A DNA stretch of 64,000 nt, taken from NCBI RefSeq assembly GCF_030863805.1, contig NZ_CP132957.1, positions 2,108,001 through 2,172,000 of the forward strand, written 5' to 3'. This document shows positions 34,694 through 43,787 of this stretch, piece by piece; the stretch's first letter is position 1, and each line of letters starts with the position of its first letter. Origin of the DNA: Kineothrix sp. MB12-C1. GTDB taxonomy: Bacteria > Bacillota > Clostridia > Lachnospirales > Lachnospiraceae. The notes under the pieces are model-generated. The model saw only the letters and a program-made list of their open reading frames with translations, did no database searches and was not told the origin of the DNA. The translations under genes were made by a program, and so were the position numbers.

Positions 34694-35188
34694 ATGAGTC
34701 TGAGCCAGGATATTATTAATGAAGTGTACTTTCTATTCAGTTCCATTCTTATGGGAATTATTATCACCTTCGCATATGACTTCCTGCTCATAATAAGAAG
34801 GATTGTCAGGCACAATCTTTTCTTCATATCGCTGGAGGATCTTATTTTCTGGATGGTATGCGCTATTACTGTTTTCTATATGCTATATAAGGAGAATAAC
34901 GGAATTCTCAGATGGTTTGCTGTTTTTGGCGCGGCACTTGGAATGCTGCTCTACAAAAAGACGGTAGGAAATCATTTCGTACATATTGTATCAGTCTGCA
35001 TTCAAAAGGAGATCGAACTTCTGGGAAAAATAGTAGGTTTTATCTGGAGACCGGTGAAAAGGCTGCTGCAGCGGATAGGGAAACTGGTAGGTGCTTTTAT
35101 CAGGAAACAGAAGAAGCTGGCAAGATATGCGAAAAAGAAGTTGACGATTCTGATAAAAATGCTTAAAATGACAGTATGTAAGCATTGA
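34694..35188 (+). CDS. yabQ: Spore cortex biosynthesis protein YabQ
   Basis: 164-aa membrane protein with about four TM segments in the first 100 residues (INEVYFLFSSILMGIIITFA; DLIFWMVCAITVFYMLYKEN; RWFAVFGAALGMLLYKK), then a basic C-terminal region. This is the YabQ pattern; the protein sits in the forespore membrane and is needed for cortex formation. Confidence 0.92.
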   Translation: MSLSQDIINEVYFLFSSILMGIIITFAYDFLLIIRRIVRHNLFFISLEDLIFWMVCAITVFYMLYKENNGILRWFAVFGAALGMLLYKKTVGNHFVHIVSVCIQKEIELLGKIVGFIWRPVKRLLQRIGKLVGAFIRKQKKLARYAKKKLTILIKMLKMTVCKH

Positions 35189-35239
35189 GTGTGGAGTAAC
35201 CTGGAGTTGTATTCAGACAGGAAGGGTATGGGAATTATT

Positions 35240-35545
35240 ATGGCGAGGCGGGTAGCTTACCGGAAGAAAAATCAGAATAGGTTTGGTATGTTTCTGGTTA
35301 CCACGGTAATCGTTATGATGCTTGTCGTAGTAGCGATTAACAGTATCGAACTGAAGCAGAAGCTTGCGATGTATAAGGCGAAAGAGCAGATGCTTACGGA
35401 ACAGATTGCAGAAGAAGAGAAGCGTACAGAGGAGATTGCGGAATACGAGAAATATACGCAGACTAAGAAATACGTCGAGGAAGTAGCCAAAGATAAGCTG
35501 GGACTAGTGCACGAAGGCGAGATTATCTTTAAGAATGAAGAGTGA
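35240..35545 (+). CDS. divIC: Septum formation initiator (DivIC/FtsB-like)
   Basis: 101-aa bitopic cell-division protein: basic N-terminus (MARRVAYRKKNQNRFG), one TM helix (MFLVTTVIVMMLVVVAI), a coiled coil rich in Glu/Lys (residues about 40-75) and the conserved end TKKYVEEVAKDKLGLVHEGE. The frame is open upstream to 35189, but the basic MARR start gives a normal family length. Location after yabQ matches B. subtilis. Confidence 0.9.
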   Translation: MARRVAYRKKNQNRFGMFLVTTVIVMMLVVVAINSIELKQKLAMYKAKEQMLTEQIAEEEKRTEEIAEYEKYTQTKKYVEEVAKDKLGLVHEGEIIFKNEE

Positions 35546-35585
35546 ATGCAGATAACCGAAAAGAAGCGGTGTCTGCATTTTTTGT
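35545..35585 (+). terminator. Terminator after divIC
   Basis: AATGCAGA (35545-35552) pairs with TCTGCATT (35572-35579), with inner ACCG/CGGT, followed by TTTTT. It overlaps the last base of the divIC stop codon. Confidence 0.85.
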
Positions 35586-35699
35586 CGCAATAAAAAATGA
35601 TTTCACATACCCGTTTTGACAAATACGGCATATGGCATCTTGTATAATATTCCCTTACAGGAACAACGTGTAATGGATATTATGATGGAGGGATGCGTA

Positions 35700-36899
35700 A
35701 TGAAAAAACAGCTTGTAAATGGGGAGGCGCCCTTTGACAGTGTATTACCTGAATATGGAAAAAGGAAACTTTTGATGTATGCAGATTCTTTTCGGGATCT
35801 GGCGACTACATTTAGCGATATGCAAAGTGAAGAAAAAGAACAAACGGAGAATGCAGATGACAGGCAGGAAGTCTTATGGAGAAGGAGGCTTGTGGAGAAT
35901 CGGGATTTGATGGCCGGGCATTTAAATGAAATGGCACAGATTATGACTCAGGTGGCGCAGGAATCCTATAAAGTGATTCCAATGAATGAGCGTAAAATAA
36001 AACAGCTCTCACATGCGCTAAAAGAAGAGGATGTATTGTTAAAGGATGTATATATGCTGGAAAAGGAGGACAGGCATAAGGTACTGAGTCTTACGATGCG
36101 CGCGGCCAAAGGAGCGGCACCTTCGGTGGAAGAAATAGGGAATCTATTATCGGTTCTTCTTAACTTTCGATTTATACCGGCAAAGAATTGCCCCATATTC
36201 GTGAGTAGGGATTGGAATAGTTACCAATATGTGGAGGAGCCTGGATTTCACATTTTGACAGGGGTTGCCCGGGCGGTGAAGGAGACGGAGAGCATATCCG
36301 GGGATAATTATGCCTTTGTAGAGGTGAGAGAAGGGATTTCAACCGCGATATTGTCCGATGGAATGGGTTCCGGCGAGAAAGCGTGCAAGGATAGCGAGTT
36401 TGTCGTGGATTTGATTGAGAAGTTCCTGGAGGCAGGATTCAGCAAAGAAACTGCCGTGCAGATGATCAATGGTTCTCTGATTGCAGGCGGTGAGGCACAG
36501 AATATGTCTACATTGGATTTGTGTCAGATCGATCTTTATACAGGGGTGTGTGAATTCATTAAGATTGGCTCCGCTCCGTCTTATATTAAAAGAGAGCACT
36601 TGGTAGATCAGATTTCTGCCAGAAACCTGCCCCTTGGAGTATTCTATGAAATGGATATGGAGACGACGAGGCGTCGCTTGGTAGATGGAGATTACATTAT
36701 TATGTTATCAGACGGCATTCTGGATGCGCTCTCTCAAGGAATGGGAGAAGAGATACTTCCGGAGGTGATCGGGAAGGCAGAATTAAAGAATCCGGGGGAA
36801 ATGGCTAATTATATTCTGAACTTCTGTATACATCAGAGCCGGGGGAGAATCCGTGATGATATGACAGTGATGGTGACGGGAATCTGGGAGAATTTATGA
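35700..36899 (+). CDS. spoIIE: SpoIIE family protein phosphatase, short form without membrane domain
   Basis: 399-aa PPM-type serine phosphatase that in sporulation dephosphorylates SpoIIAA and activates sigma-F. The C-terminal catalytic domain shows TAILSDGMGSGEKA, DYIIMLSDGILDAL and RDDMTVMV with the metal-binding Asp residues; residues 30-150 are the helical linker (YADSFRDLATTFSDM). The roughly ten-TM N-terminal region of B. subtilis SpoIIE is absent, and the 155 bp upstream have no room for it. ATG 35700 has GGAGGGATG before it. The position between divIC and tilS is the standard spoIIE locus. Confidence 0.88.
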   Translation: MKKQLVNGEAPFDSVLPEYGKRKLLMYADSFRDLATTFSDMQSEEKEQTENADDRQEVLWRRRLVENRDLMAGHLNEMAQIMTQVAQESYKVIPMNERKIKQLSHALKEEDVLLKDVYMLEKEDRHKVLSLTMRAAKGAAPSVEEIGNLLSVLLNFRFIPAKNCPIFVSRDWNSYQYVEEPGFHILTGVARAVKETESISGDNYAFVEVREGISTAILSDGMGSGEKACKDSEFVVDLIEKFLEAGFSKETAVQMINGSLIAGGEAQNMSTLDLCQIDLYTGVCEFIKIGSAPSYIKREHLVDQISARNLPLGVFYEMDMETTRRRLVDGDYIIMLSDGILDALSQGMGEEILPEVIGKAELKNPGEMANYILNFCIHQSRGRIRDDMTVMVTGIWENL

Positions 36900-37164
36900 T
36901 AGGCGTTGCTTTTTTGTAATAAATTGACTAATATAGAGAGTAATATGTAACTGTGAGGGTACTGAGCCGTTACAGTAATTAATATAGTAGAAACAGCAGC
37001 ATACAGGAAGTTACTGTTCACAGGTACTATTCCGCGAGGTGTTTTGTGCACGATGTGCACAAAATCCCGAGTTTAGCAGACGCCAAATTGCATGTTCTTT
37101 ATGCAATTTGTGTGATATTGTTACTGTGAGCACCATAGGTGTGAACAGTAACTACAGGAAGAAA
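36900..37164. repeat. Repeat-rich intergenic region with 143-bp MITE-like unit
   Basis: 265 bp without a gene. A degenerate palindrome lies at 36947-36977. From 37010 to 37152 a unit is bounded by inverted ends GTTACTGTTCAC (37010-37021) and GTGAACAGTAAC (37141-37152). Inside it are three further hairpins: TTTTGTGCAC (37042-37051) / GTGCACAAAA (37055-37064), AAATTGCAT (37085-37093) / ATGCAATTT (37101-37109), and GTTACTGTGAGCAC (37120-37133) / GTGTGAACAGTAAC (37139-37152). Confidence 0.8.
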
Positions 37165-38643
37165 ATGAACGGAAGAATCTTTTCAAAAGTAAAAGCATAT
37201 ATGAAGAAGTATGAGATGTTAGTGCCGGATGACACTGTTGTAGCAGGGGTGTCAGGCGGCGCTGATTCTGTATGCCTTTTGCTTATGCTCTGTGAAATAG
37301 CGAAGGAAGTACCGATACATCTAGTTGTTGTTCATGTAAATCATGGATTCCGGGAAGAAGCAAAGAGGGATGCAGATTATGTAGGGCAGTTGTGTAAGGA
37401 ACGAGGCCTTCCTTTTTTTCTGGTTGAGGAAGATGTAAGAGCATATGCGAAACGAGAGAAGTTATCCGAAGAAGAAGCCGGACGGAAAGTGAGATATTTT
37501 GCCTTTGCTAAGGTATTGAAGGAGCAAACAAAAGGCAAAGGTAAAATTGCAGTGGCCCATAATGCGGGAGACCGGGTGGAAACCATGCTGTTTCATCTGT
37601 TCAGGGGGACCGGGCTTGCAGGAGCCAGTGGAATAAAACCGGTGAGAGAGAATGTTATACGCCCGCTGTTATGCCTGCATAGAGAGGAAATCGAAGAGTA
37701 CCTGGCGGAAAAAGGAGTTCCTTTCTGTATAGACAGGACGAACCTGGAGGATACTTATACAAGGAACCGGATACGTAACCACATACTTCCTTTTGCGGAA
37801 AGGGAAATCTGTAAGGGGGCATCGGAACATATGTGGGAAGCTGCCGATATGCTTCTGGAAACGGAAGAATATATTCGGAAACAAGCGGAAAAAATATATG
37901 AATCCTGTAAAGTGACGATAGAAGGAACCGAACAAAAGGAAGAGGCCAGAGAAGTAATTAATAGTAAGGCAGACGCAATTGTGCTTCGGGCAGATGTGTT
38001 GACGCTGCAAGAACCTTTTATGCAAAAGCAAGTGCTCCTTCGCTGCTTAGAAGAATTGACGGGGCATAGAAGAGACATTACTTCCGTTCATATCGAAGAT
38101 ATCAGAAAATTGTTAAACAGACAGGGCAGCAAACAAATATCCCTGCCCTACGGACTGATAGCGACAAAGGAATACGGCAGTCTTACGATAGGAACGTCTA
38201 TAGCTGGAAATGGTCATTGTAAGGCGAAGGAAAAAGGACCGGCTCTTGCAATATCTATTCCCGGAACGGTACAGGTACCGGGACTGGGAGAGGTGGAATT
38301 TTCTGTATTTTCTTATGAAAAAACTCAAATTATTCCTGAAAAATCATATACGAAATGGTTCGACTATGATAGAATAACTAGGTCTTTAGCGTTTCGCCAA
38401 AGAGAAACTGGGGACTATCTTACAATCAATGAAGATTTGTCGAAGAAAACCTTAAAGAATTATATGATAGGGGAGAAAATCCCCAAAAGCCAAAGAGGGG
38501 AACTTTATGTGCTGACGGAGGGCAGTCATGTGTTGTGGGTGCCCGGCTACCGCATTAGCCAATACTATAAAGTAACAGAATATACAAAAAGTATCTTAGA
38601 GGTACGATTAAGAGGAGGACTTTTTAAATGTCAGAAAGAGTAA
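37165..38643 (+). CDS. tilS: tRNA(Ile)-lysidine synthase
   Basis: 492-aa ATP-dependent enzyme that puts lysidine at C34 of tRNA-Ile(CAU). The PP-loop is VAGVSGGADSVCLLLML near residues 25-40; LVVVHVNHGFREEA, VAHNAGDRVETMLFHLFRGT and RPLLCLHREEIEEYL follow, and the C-terminal domain contains GDYLTINEDLSKKTLKNYMI. The frame is open to 37039, but that extension lies wholly in repeat DNA, and ATG 37165 follows AGGAAG. The 3' end overlaps hpt by 16 bp. Confidence 0.96.
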   Translation: MNGRIFSKVKAYMKKYEMLVPDDTVVAGVSGGADSVCLLLMLCEIAKEVPIHLVVVHVNHGFREEAKRDADYVGQLCKERGLPFFLVEEDVRAYAKREKLSEEEAGRKVRYFAFAKVLKEQTKGKGKIAVAHNAGDRVETMLFHLFRGTGLAGASGIKPVRENVIRPLLCLHREEIEEYLAEKGVPFCIDRTNLEDTYTRNRIRNHILPFAEREICKGASEHMWEAADMLLETEEYIRKQAEKIYESCKVTIEGTEQKEEAREVINSKADAIVLRADVLTLQEPFMQKQVLLRCLEELTGHRRDITSVHIEDIRKLLNRQGSKQISLPYGLIATKEYGSLTIGTSIAGNGHCKAKEKGPALAISIPGTVQVPGLGEVEFSVFSYEKTQIIPEKSYTKWFDYDRITRSLAFRQRETGDYLTINEDLSKKTLKNYMIGEKIPKSQRGELYVLTEGSHVLWVPGYRISQYYKVTEYTKSILEVRLRGGLFKCQKE

Positions 38644-39152
38644 GAGTTATGCTGTCGGAAGAAGCAGTAGATAAGAGAATCCAGGAGATCGGTGAGCAGA
38701 TTAGCAGAGATTATGCAGGGAAGCAAGTACATCTTGTGTGTGTTCTGAAGGGCGGAAGCTTCTTTATGTGCGAGCTGGCTAAGAGAATTACAGTGCCGGT
38801 ATCCCTCGATTTCATGTCGGTATCCAGTTATGGAAGCGAGACGAAATCCAGCGGTGTTGTAAGAATCGTGAAGGATTTGGATGAACCTCTGGAGAATAAA
38901 GATGTACTCGTAGTGGAGGATATTATCGATTCCGGAAGAACATTAAGCTACCTTCTCGAGATGCTTAAAGATAGGGGACCGAAGAGTCTTAAGCTCTGTA
39001 CGCTGCTCGATAAGCCCGAGCGCAGAGTTGTGGAAGTGGATGTGGATTATACCTGTTTCCAGATTCCGGATGAATTCGTGGTAGGATATGGACTCGACTA
39101 TGATCAGAGATATCGGAATCTTCCCTATATCGGCGTAGTCGAGCTTGATTGA
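38628..39152 (+). CDS. hpt: Hypoxanthine phosphoribosyltransferase
   Basis: 174-aa purine-salvage enzyme that joins hypoxanthine or guanine to PRPP. The PRPP loop is VLVVEDIIDSGRTLSYL, with LVCVLKGGSFFMCELA and SVSSYGSETKSSG upstream and FVVGYGLDYDQRYRNLPYIG at the C-terminus. AGGAGGAC precedes the ATG; translation is probably coupled to tilS. The tilS-hpt-ftsH order is conserved in Firmicutes. Confidence 0.97.
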   Translation: MSERVRVMLSEEAVDKRIQEIGEQISRDYAGKQVHLVCVLKGGSFFMCELAKRITVPVSLDFMSVSSYGSETKSSGVVRIVKDLDEPLENKDVLVVEDIIDSGRTLSYLLEMLKDRGPKSLKLCTLLDKPERRVVEVDVDYTCFQIPDEFVVGYGLDYDQRYRNLPYIGVVELD

Positions 39153-39240
39153 TACAAGAGATATTATTTCGGTTGTAAAATGTCTGCATGAAAATCGGGC
39201 ATACCGGACAGGATGACCGAATGTAGACAGGAGGTTGATT

Positions 39241-41046
39241 TTGAATAATAAGAAGAATTTAAATACGTATTTTTTAGTTATCCTAAGCCTTCTTTTTCTG
39301 GCGGCGTGGATGTTTAGAAGCTTAAATGGGCAGGAAACTGATTATACCAGAGGGGAATTGACGAAGGATCTGGAAGAGGGTTCCATTCTGGAGGCGATGA
39401 TTCAGCCGAACAAGGAGACGCCCACCGGTATTATCAGGGTAGCTCTAAGCAATGGTGAAGAAAGAACGCTATATGCGACGGATGTAAATGAAATAGAGAA
39501 AGTGCTCGTATCCTATGGACTGGACCCGGAAGTAAAGGATATCCCGAGGGATAATTGGTTTATGACAAGCATGTTTCCTCTGCTTCTTGTGCTGGTAGTG
39601 GGAGTTTTCTTTTTCGTTATGATGAATTCCCAGAATGCGAACAGCGGCAGCGGCGGAAAGATGATGAACTTCGGCAAGAGCCGTGCCAGACTTTCCTTGA
39701 ATAATAAGATTACATTAAAAGATGTGGCAGGGCTTCAGGAAGAGAAAGAGGAGTTGGAAGAAATTATCAACTTTTTAAAAGAACCGGGCAAGTTCACAAA
39801 GGTTGGCGCGAGAATTCCTAAGGGTGTGCTTCTTGAAGGCGCGCCGGGAACCGGTAAAACCTTGCTTGCAAAAGCCATTGCCGGAGAAGCAAATGTACCG
39901 TTTTTCAGCATTTCCGGTTCTGATTTCGTGGAAATGTTCGTAGGTGTCGGTGCATCCAGAGTGCGTGATTTGTTCGCAGATGCGAAAAAGTCCTCTCCTT
40001 GTATTGTATTTATTGATGAGATCGATGCGGTGGCGAGAAGGCGTGGTACCGGTATGGGCGGAGGCCACGATGAAAGAGAGCAGACGCTGAATCAATTGTT
40101 GGTGGAAATGGACGGTTTCGGTGCTAACGAAGGTATTATCGTTATGGCGGCGACGAACCGTGTGGATATTTTAGATCCGGCTATTTTAAGACCGGGACGT
40201 TTTGACAGAAAGATTACGGTTAGCGCACCTGATGTACGCGGAAGAAAAGAAATTCTGAAGGTACATTCCAGAAATAAGCCTCTTGCAGAAGATGTCAACC
40301 TGGAGCAGATTGCGCAGACGACGGCAGGGTTTACCGGTGCTGATTTGGAAAACCTTATGAATGAAGCTGCGATTACCGCAGCTATGGAAAATCGTGCATT
40401 CGTAAAACAAGAAGATATTAAGAAATCCTTCATTAAGGTAGGTATTGGTGCCGAGAAACGCAGCCGTATCATATCCGATAAGGAAAAGAAGATCACTGCA
40501 TATCATGAGGCAGGCCACGCGATTCTATTCCATGTGCTGCCGGATGTGGGCCCGGTATATACCGTATCGATTATCCCTACAGGGCTTGGGGCAGCAGGTT
40601 ATACAATGCCTCTTCCGGAAAAGGATGAGATGTTCTGGACTAAAGGCAGGATGATGCAAGATATTATGGTATCACTGGGCGGACGTATTGCGGAAGAGAT
40701 TATTTTCGATGATATTACAACGGGAGCTTCCAGCGACATTAAGAAAGCGACTAAAGTGGCCAGAAAAATGGTGACAAGATATGGTATGTCCGATAATATA
40801 GGTGTGATTAACTATGATGATGACGATGATGAAGTATTCATTGGACGTGATCTTGCTCATGCGAAGAGTCATAGTGAGTTGGTTTCGGGAGAGATTGACA
40901 GGGAAGTGAAGGGAATCATAAGTGATTGCTATGATAAGGCGAAGGCTATTATTGCAGAAAATATAACGATCCTTCATAAGTGCGCAGAGTTACTTCTGGA
41001 AAAAGAAAAGATTTCTCGTGAAGAGTTTGAAGCATTATTTGATTGA
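39241..41046 (+). CDS. ftsH: ATP-dependent zinc metalloprotease FtsH
   Basis: 601-aa membrane-anchored AAA+ protease for quality control of membrane and regulatory proteins. TM1 is near residues 7-25, TM2 near 103-123; Walker A GAPGTGKT is at about 200-207, Walker [11 protein letters not shown] follows, then the SRH arginines ([14 protein letters not shown]) and the zinc motif HEAGH at about 422. AGGAGG sits 6 nt before the TTG at 39241; an in-frame TTG 6 nt earlier is less well placed. Confidence 0.97.
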   Translation: MNNKKNLNTYFLVILSLLFLAAWMFRSLNGQETDYTRGELTKDLEEGSILEAMIQPNKETPTGIIRVALSNGEERTLYATDVNEIEKVLVSYGLDPEVKDIPRDNWFMTSMFPLLLVLVVGVFFFVMMNSQNANSGSGGKMMNFGKSRARLSLNNKITLKDVAGLQEEKEELEEIINFLKEPGKFTKVGARIPKGVLLEGAPGTGKTLLAKAIAGEANVPFFSISGSDFVEMFVGVGASRVRDLFADAKKSSPCIVFIDEIDAVARRRGTGMGGGHDEREQTLNQLLVEMDGFGANEGIIVMAATNRVDILDPAILRPGRFDRKITVSAPDVRGRKEILKVHSRNKPLAEDVNLEQIAQTTAGFTGADLENLMNEAAITAAMENRAFVKQEDIKKSFIKVGIGAEKRSRIISDKEKKITAYHEAGHAILFHVLPDVGPVYTVSIIPTGLGAAGYTMPLPEKDEMFWTKGRMMQDIMVSLGGRIAEEIIFDDITTGASSDIKKATKVARKMVTRYGMSDNIGVINYDDDDDEVFIGRDLAHAKSHSELVSGEIDREVKGIISDCYDKAKAIIAENITILHKCAELLLEKEKISREEFEALFD

Positions 41047-41237
41047 TTGTAAAAAATACACAAAAATAGAAAGTCATTTTTGTAATATTTGTGAATCCTT
41101 GGCATTTACGCAAAACGTAGGCTATGCTATTATACTACTTGTAACCCCCCCAATACATTATATAGTTTTTTGCTATACCCCATAAGAAAGAAATACCTTC
41201 TCTAAAAAAGGCAGCGGATCGAAAGGCTGCCTTTTTT
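41047..41237 (+). ncRNA. Candidate short RNA (about 41140-41237) or ftsH 3' region with terminator
   Basis: A promoter-like TTTACG (41105-41110), 17-bp spacer, TATTAT (41128-41133) lies after ftsH. About 100 bp later comes a strong terminator: AAAAAAGGCAG (41204-41214) with CTGCCTTTTTT (41227-41237). Between them is a C-rich stretch near 41143 and no ORF. The simplest reading is a long ftsH 3' UTR; a roughly 98-nt independent RNA is an alternative. Confidence 0.35.
41204..41237 (+). terminator. Intrinsic terminator downstream of ftsH
   Basis: AAAAAAGGCAG (41204-41214), 12-nt loop, CTGCCTTTTTT (41227-41237). Confidence 0.92.
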
Positions 41238-41260
41238 ACTGTTCACGAAGTGAACAGTAA
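41236..41260. repeat. GTTACTGTTCAC-family palindrome, 3-nt loop
   Basis: TTACTGTTCAC (41236-41246), GAA loop, GTGAACAGTAA (41250-41260): perfect 11-bp inverted repeat fused to the T-run of the preceding terminator. Confidence 0.85.
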
Positions 41261-41369
41261 CGGAATTAAGGGTGTATAGAATTGCTTGAATGTCCGTAAT
41301 ATATAGTATAAAATAAATTGTGGATGATTTTCATCTGTGAAATATGATTTGGAACTTAGGAGAATAAAT

Positions 41370-43499
41370 ATGGATATTGATGGGTTTTCCAGGGCTGAAT
41401 ATAATCAGCATTATATATCGAGGATGCGCCCCATTTTTAATATGAAAGCTTTGTTTAGTGATATGACAGAGGATTATGTGTCGCCGGCAGAACCGAGTGC
41501 TTATGGAGAAGTAACCATAAGGATCAGGACTAAGAGAAATAATGTGGATAAGGTGTTTTTCGTATGTGATAATGAGAATCATCTCATGATGAAATCGGAA
41601 TCGGATGATTATTTTGACTACTATTCCCATACCGTGCAGTTGGAGAATAGGGAGATTTCTTATTATTTTGAAATCCATGCGGGTAAGATTATTTGTTATT
41701 ATAATTATGGCGGCGCCTCTAAGAGCGTAAGCAAAGAATTGGATTTCCGGCTTATTCCGGGCTATAAGACTCCTGATTGGGCAAAGGGAGCGGTTATGTA
41801 TCAAATCTATGTGGACCGTTTCTGTAACGGAGATCCTTCGAATGATGTTCTGACCAATGAATACCGCTATATAGGAGAAAATACGGTAAAGGTAGAAGAT
41901 TGGGATAAGCACCCGGCAGCAATAGGCATAAGGGAATTCTATGGCGGTGATTTGCAGGGTGTCTTGGATAAGATGGACTATTTACAGGATTTAGGGGTAG
42001 ATGTTATTTACTTCAACCCTTTATTTGTATCCCCTTCTAATCATAAATATGATATTCAGGATTATGATTATATCGATCCCCATTTCGGGAAGATTGTAGA
42101 GGATAAAGGAGAACTCCTGACACCGGGGGTGGAGAATCGTTTCGCATCCAAATACATCAACAGAGTAACGAATAAGGCTAATTTGGAGGCGAGCAATCAA
42201 CTCTTCATTAAAGTAGTGGAGGAAGCCCATCGCAGAGGAATGAAGGTTATATTAGATGGAGTATTCAATCACTGCGGCTCCTTCAATAAATGGATGGATA
42301 GAGAGAGAATCTATGAGAATGCAGAGGGCTACGAAAAAGGTGCTTATGTGGATAGGAACAGCCCTTATCATAACTATTTCATCTTTCATGATAAGTATGC
42401 CTGGCCTTATAATGGAACTTATGATGGATGGTGGGGACATGATACCCTCCCGAAGCTGAATTTCGAAGGCTCTAAGGAATTATTTGATTATGTGATGTGC
42501 ATCGCTAAGAAATGGGTATCCGCGCCTTACAACGCAGATGGATGGCGTCTTGATGTGGCGGCTGATCTCGGGCATTCTCAGGAATATAATCATTACTTTT
42601 GGAAGCAATTCTATCAATCCGTCAAGGAAGCGAATCCTAATGCGATAGTGCTGGCTGAGCATTATGGTAATCCGAGAGATTGGCTTCATGGCGATGAATG
42701 GGATACCATTATGAATTATGATGCTTTTATGGAACCGCTTACGTGGTTCCTGACAGGAATGCAGAAGCATAGTGATGATTATAGAGAAGATATGTATGGG
42801 AATGTGGAAAGTTTCTGGGGAGCTATGATATATAATAGCGTAAATATGACGATGCCTTCTATGTATATCTCTATGAATGAGCTATCTAACCACGATCACT
42901 CCCGTTTCCTGACAAGAACGAACCAAAAGGTAGGCAGAACGAATACTATAGGCTCTCATGCTGCGGATGAGGGTGTGAATAAAGCTGTTCTACGAGAGGC
43001 CGTTGTGGTACAGATGACCTGGCCGGGAGCGCCTACGATATATTACGGTGATGAAGCCGGTGTTAAGGGATTTACTGATCCTGATAACCGGAGAACTTAC
43101 CCGTGGGGCAAGGAAGATAAGGAATTAATTGACTTCCACAAAGCAATCATTCAGATACATAAGAGAAATAAGGAGTTCCTTACCGGATCTGTGAAGTGGT
43201 ACAAGGAAACTCCCAGACATGTTCTGGCATATGGGCGCTTCAACAAAGAGGAACAATCGTTAGTTGTAGTTAATAATAGCGATGTTGAGATAATGCAAGA
43301 GATTCAGGTATGGTATCTAGGAACACCGAGGGAAGGGGTAATGAATCAATTGATCTTCACGGGAGAATGCGGCTATAATACGGAAATGAAGGAATACCCC
43401 ATCGTTTCCGGCAAGGTCAGTCTGACGCTTCCGCCTACATCGGCAGTTATCTTAAAATATAAGAAGAAACAGACAAAAAATTTCTTGCAATTTAAATAG
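41370..43499 (+). CDS. GH13 alpha-amylase family enzyme (neopullulanase/maltogenic amylase-like)
   Basis: 709-aa cytosolic glycoside hydrolase; no signal peptide. An N-terminal beta domain (residues about 1-125) precedes the TIM barrel (AVMYQIYVDRFCNGDPSND). The catalytic set is visible: nucleophile Asp in GWRLDVAADLG, acid/base Glu in IVLAEHYGNP, and transition-state Asp in ELSNHDHSRF; a C-terminal beta domain ends the protein. The layout fits GH13 cyclomaltodextrinase/neopullulanase enzymes acting on imported maltodextrins or pullulan fragments. ATG 41370 follows AGGAGAATAAAT. Confidence 0.92.
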   Translation: MDIDGFSRAEYNQHYISRMRPIFNMKALFSDMTEDYVSPAEPSAYGEVTIRIRTKRNNVDKVFFVCDNENHLMMKSESDDYFDYYSHTVQLENREISYYFEIHAGKIICYYNYGGASKSVSKELDFRLIPGYKTPDWAKGAVMYQIYVDRFCNGDPSNDVLTNEYRYIGENTVKVEDWDKHPAAIGIREFYGGDLQGVLDKMDYLQDLGVDVIYFNPLFVSPSNHKYDIQDYDYIDPHFGKIVEDKGELLTPGVENRFASKYINRVTNKANLEASNQLFIKVVEEAHRRGMKVILDGVFNHCGSFNKWMDRERIYENAEGYEKGAYVDRNSPYHNYFIFHDKYAWPYNGTYDGWWGHDTLPKLNFEGSKELFDYVMCIAKKWVSAPYNADGWRLDVAADLGHSQEYNHYFWKQFYQSVKEANPNAIVLAEHYGNPRDWLHGDEWDTIMNYDAFMEPLTWFLTGMQKHSDDYREDMYGNVESFWGAMIYNSVNMTMPSMYISMNELSNHDHSRFLTRTNQKVGRTNTIGSHAADEGVNKAVLREAVVVQMTWPGAPTIYYGDEAGVKGFTDPDNRRTYPWGKEDKELIDFHKAIIQIHKRNKEFLTGSVKWYKETPRHVLAYGRFNKEEQSLVVVNNSDVEIMQEIQVWYLGTPREGVMNQLIFTGECGYNTEMKEYPIVSGKVSLTLPPTSAVILKYKKKQTKNFLQFK

Positions 43500-43539
43500 C
43501 GATATGATATAAATGTATATTGTCAGGTATCTCTGATAT

Positions 43540-43621
43540 GGATGGATTCCCGAGTGGCCAAAGGGGACAGACTGTAAATCTGCTGCAAATTGCTTCGGTG
43601 GTTCGAATCCACCTCCATCCA
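43540..43621 (+). tRNA. tRNA-Tyr (GTA)
   Basis: 82-nt class II tRNA: acceptor GGATGGA pairs with TCCATCC, followed by discriminator A at 43621. Anticodon GTA at 43574-43576 in the loop of CAGA-CTGTAAA-TCTG. A long variable arm (TGCAAATTGCTT region) and GGTGGTTCGAATCCACC T-arm are present. CCA is not encoded. Confidence 0.96.
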
Positions 43622-43670
43622 TTTATTAGGATCAAAATACCTTTTGACCCTAATATCATATTATTCATAT

Positions 43671-43754
43671 GCTGGTGTGGCGGAATAGGCAGACGCAAAG
43701 GACTTAAAATCCTTCGGGAGCGATCCCGTACCGGTTCAAGTCCGGTCACCAGCA
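43671..43754 (+). tRNA. tRNA-Leu (TAA)
   Basis: 84-nt class II tRNA: acceptor GCTGGTG pairs with CACCAGC, discriminator A at 43754. Anticodon stem-loop AAGGA-CTTAAAA-TCCTT puts anticodon TAA at 43705-43707; the variable arm CGGGAGCGATCCCG and T-arm ACCGGTTCAAGTCCGGT are clear. CCA is not encoded. The phage integrase gene ends 30 bp further on, so this tRNA is the probable attachment target. Confidence 0.97.
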
Positions 43755-43758
43755 GTAC

Positions 43759-43787
43759 AAGATGTCGATTATATCGGCATCTTTTTA
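43759..43787 (+). terminator. Terminator after tRNA-Leu
   Basis: AAGATG-t-CGAT (43759-43769), TAT loop, ATCG-g-CATCTT (43773-43783), then TTTTA. It separates the tRNA transcript from the converging integrase gene. Confidence 0.85.

Noticed and set aside
37039-37164. N-terminal extension of tilS by 42 codons
   Set aside because: Entirely made of inverted repeats of the intergenic element; the ATG at 37165 with AGGAAG gives the normal family start.
41331-41912. 193-codon minus-strand open frame over the GH13 gene start
   Set aside because: Antisense to a clear GH13 coding region, without ribosome binding site or known motif.
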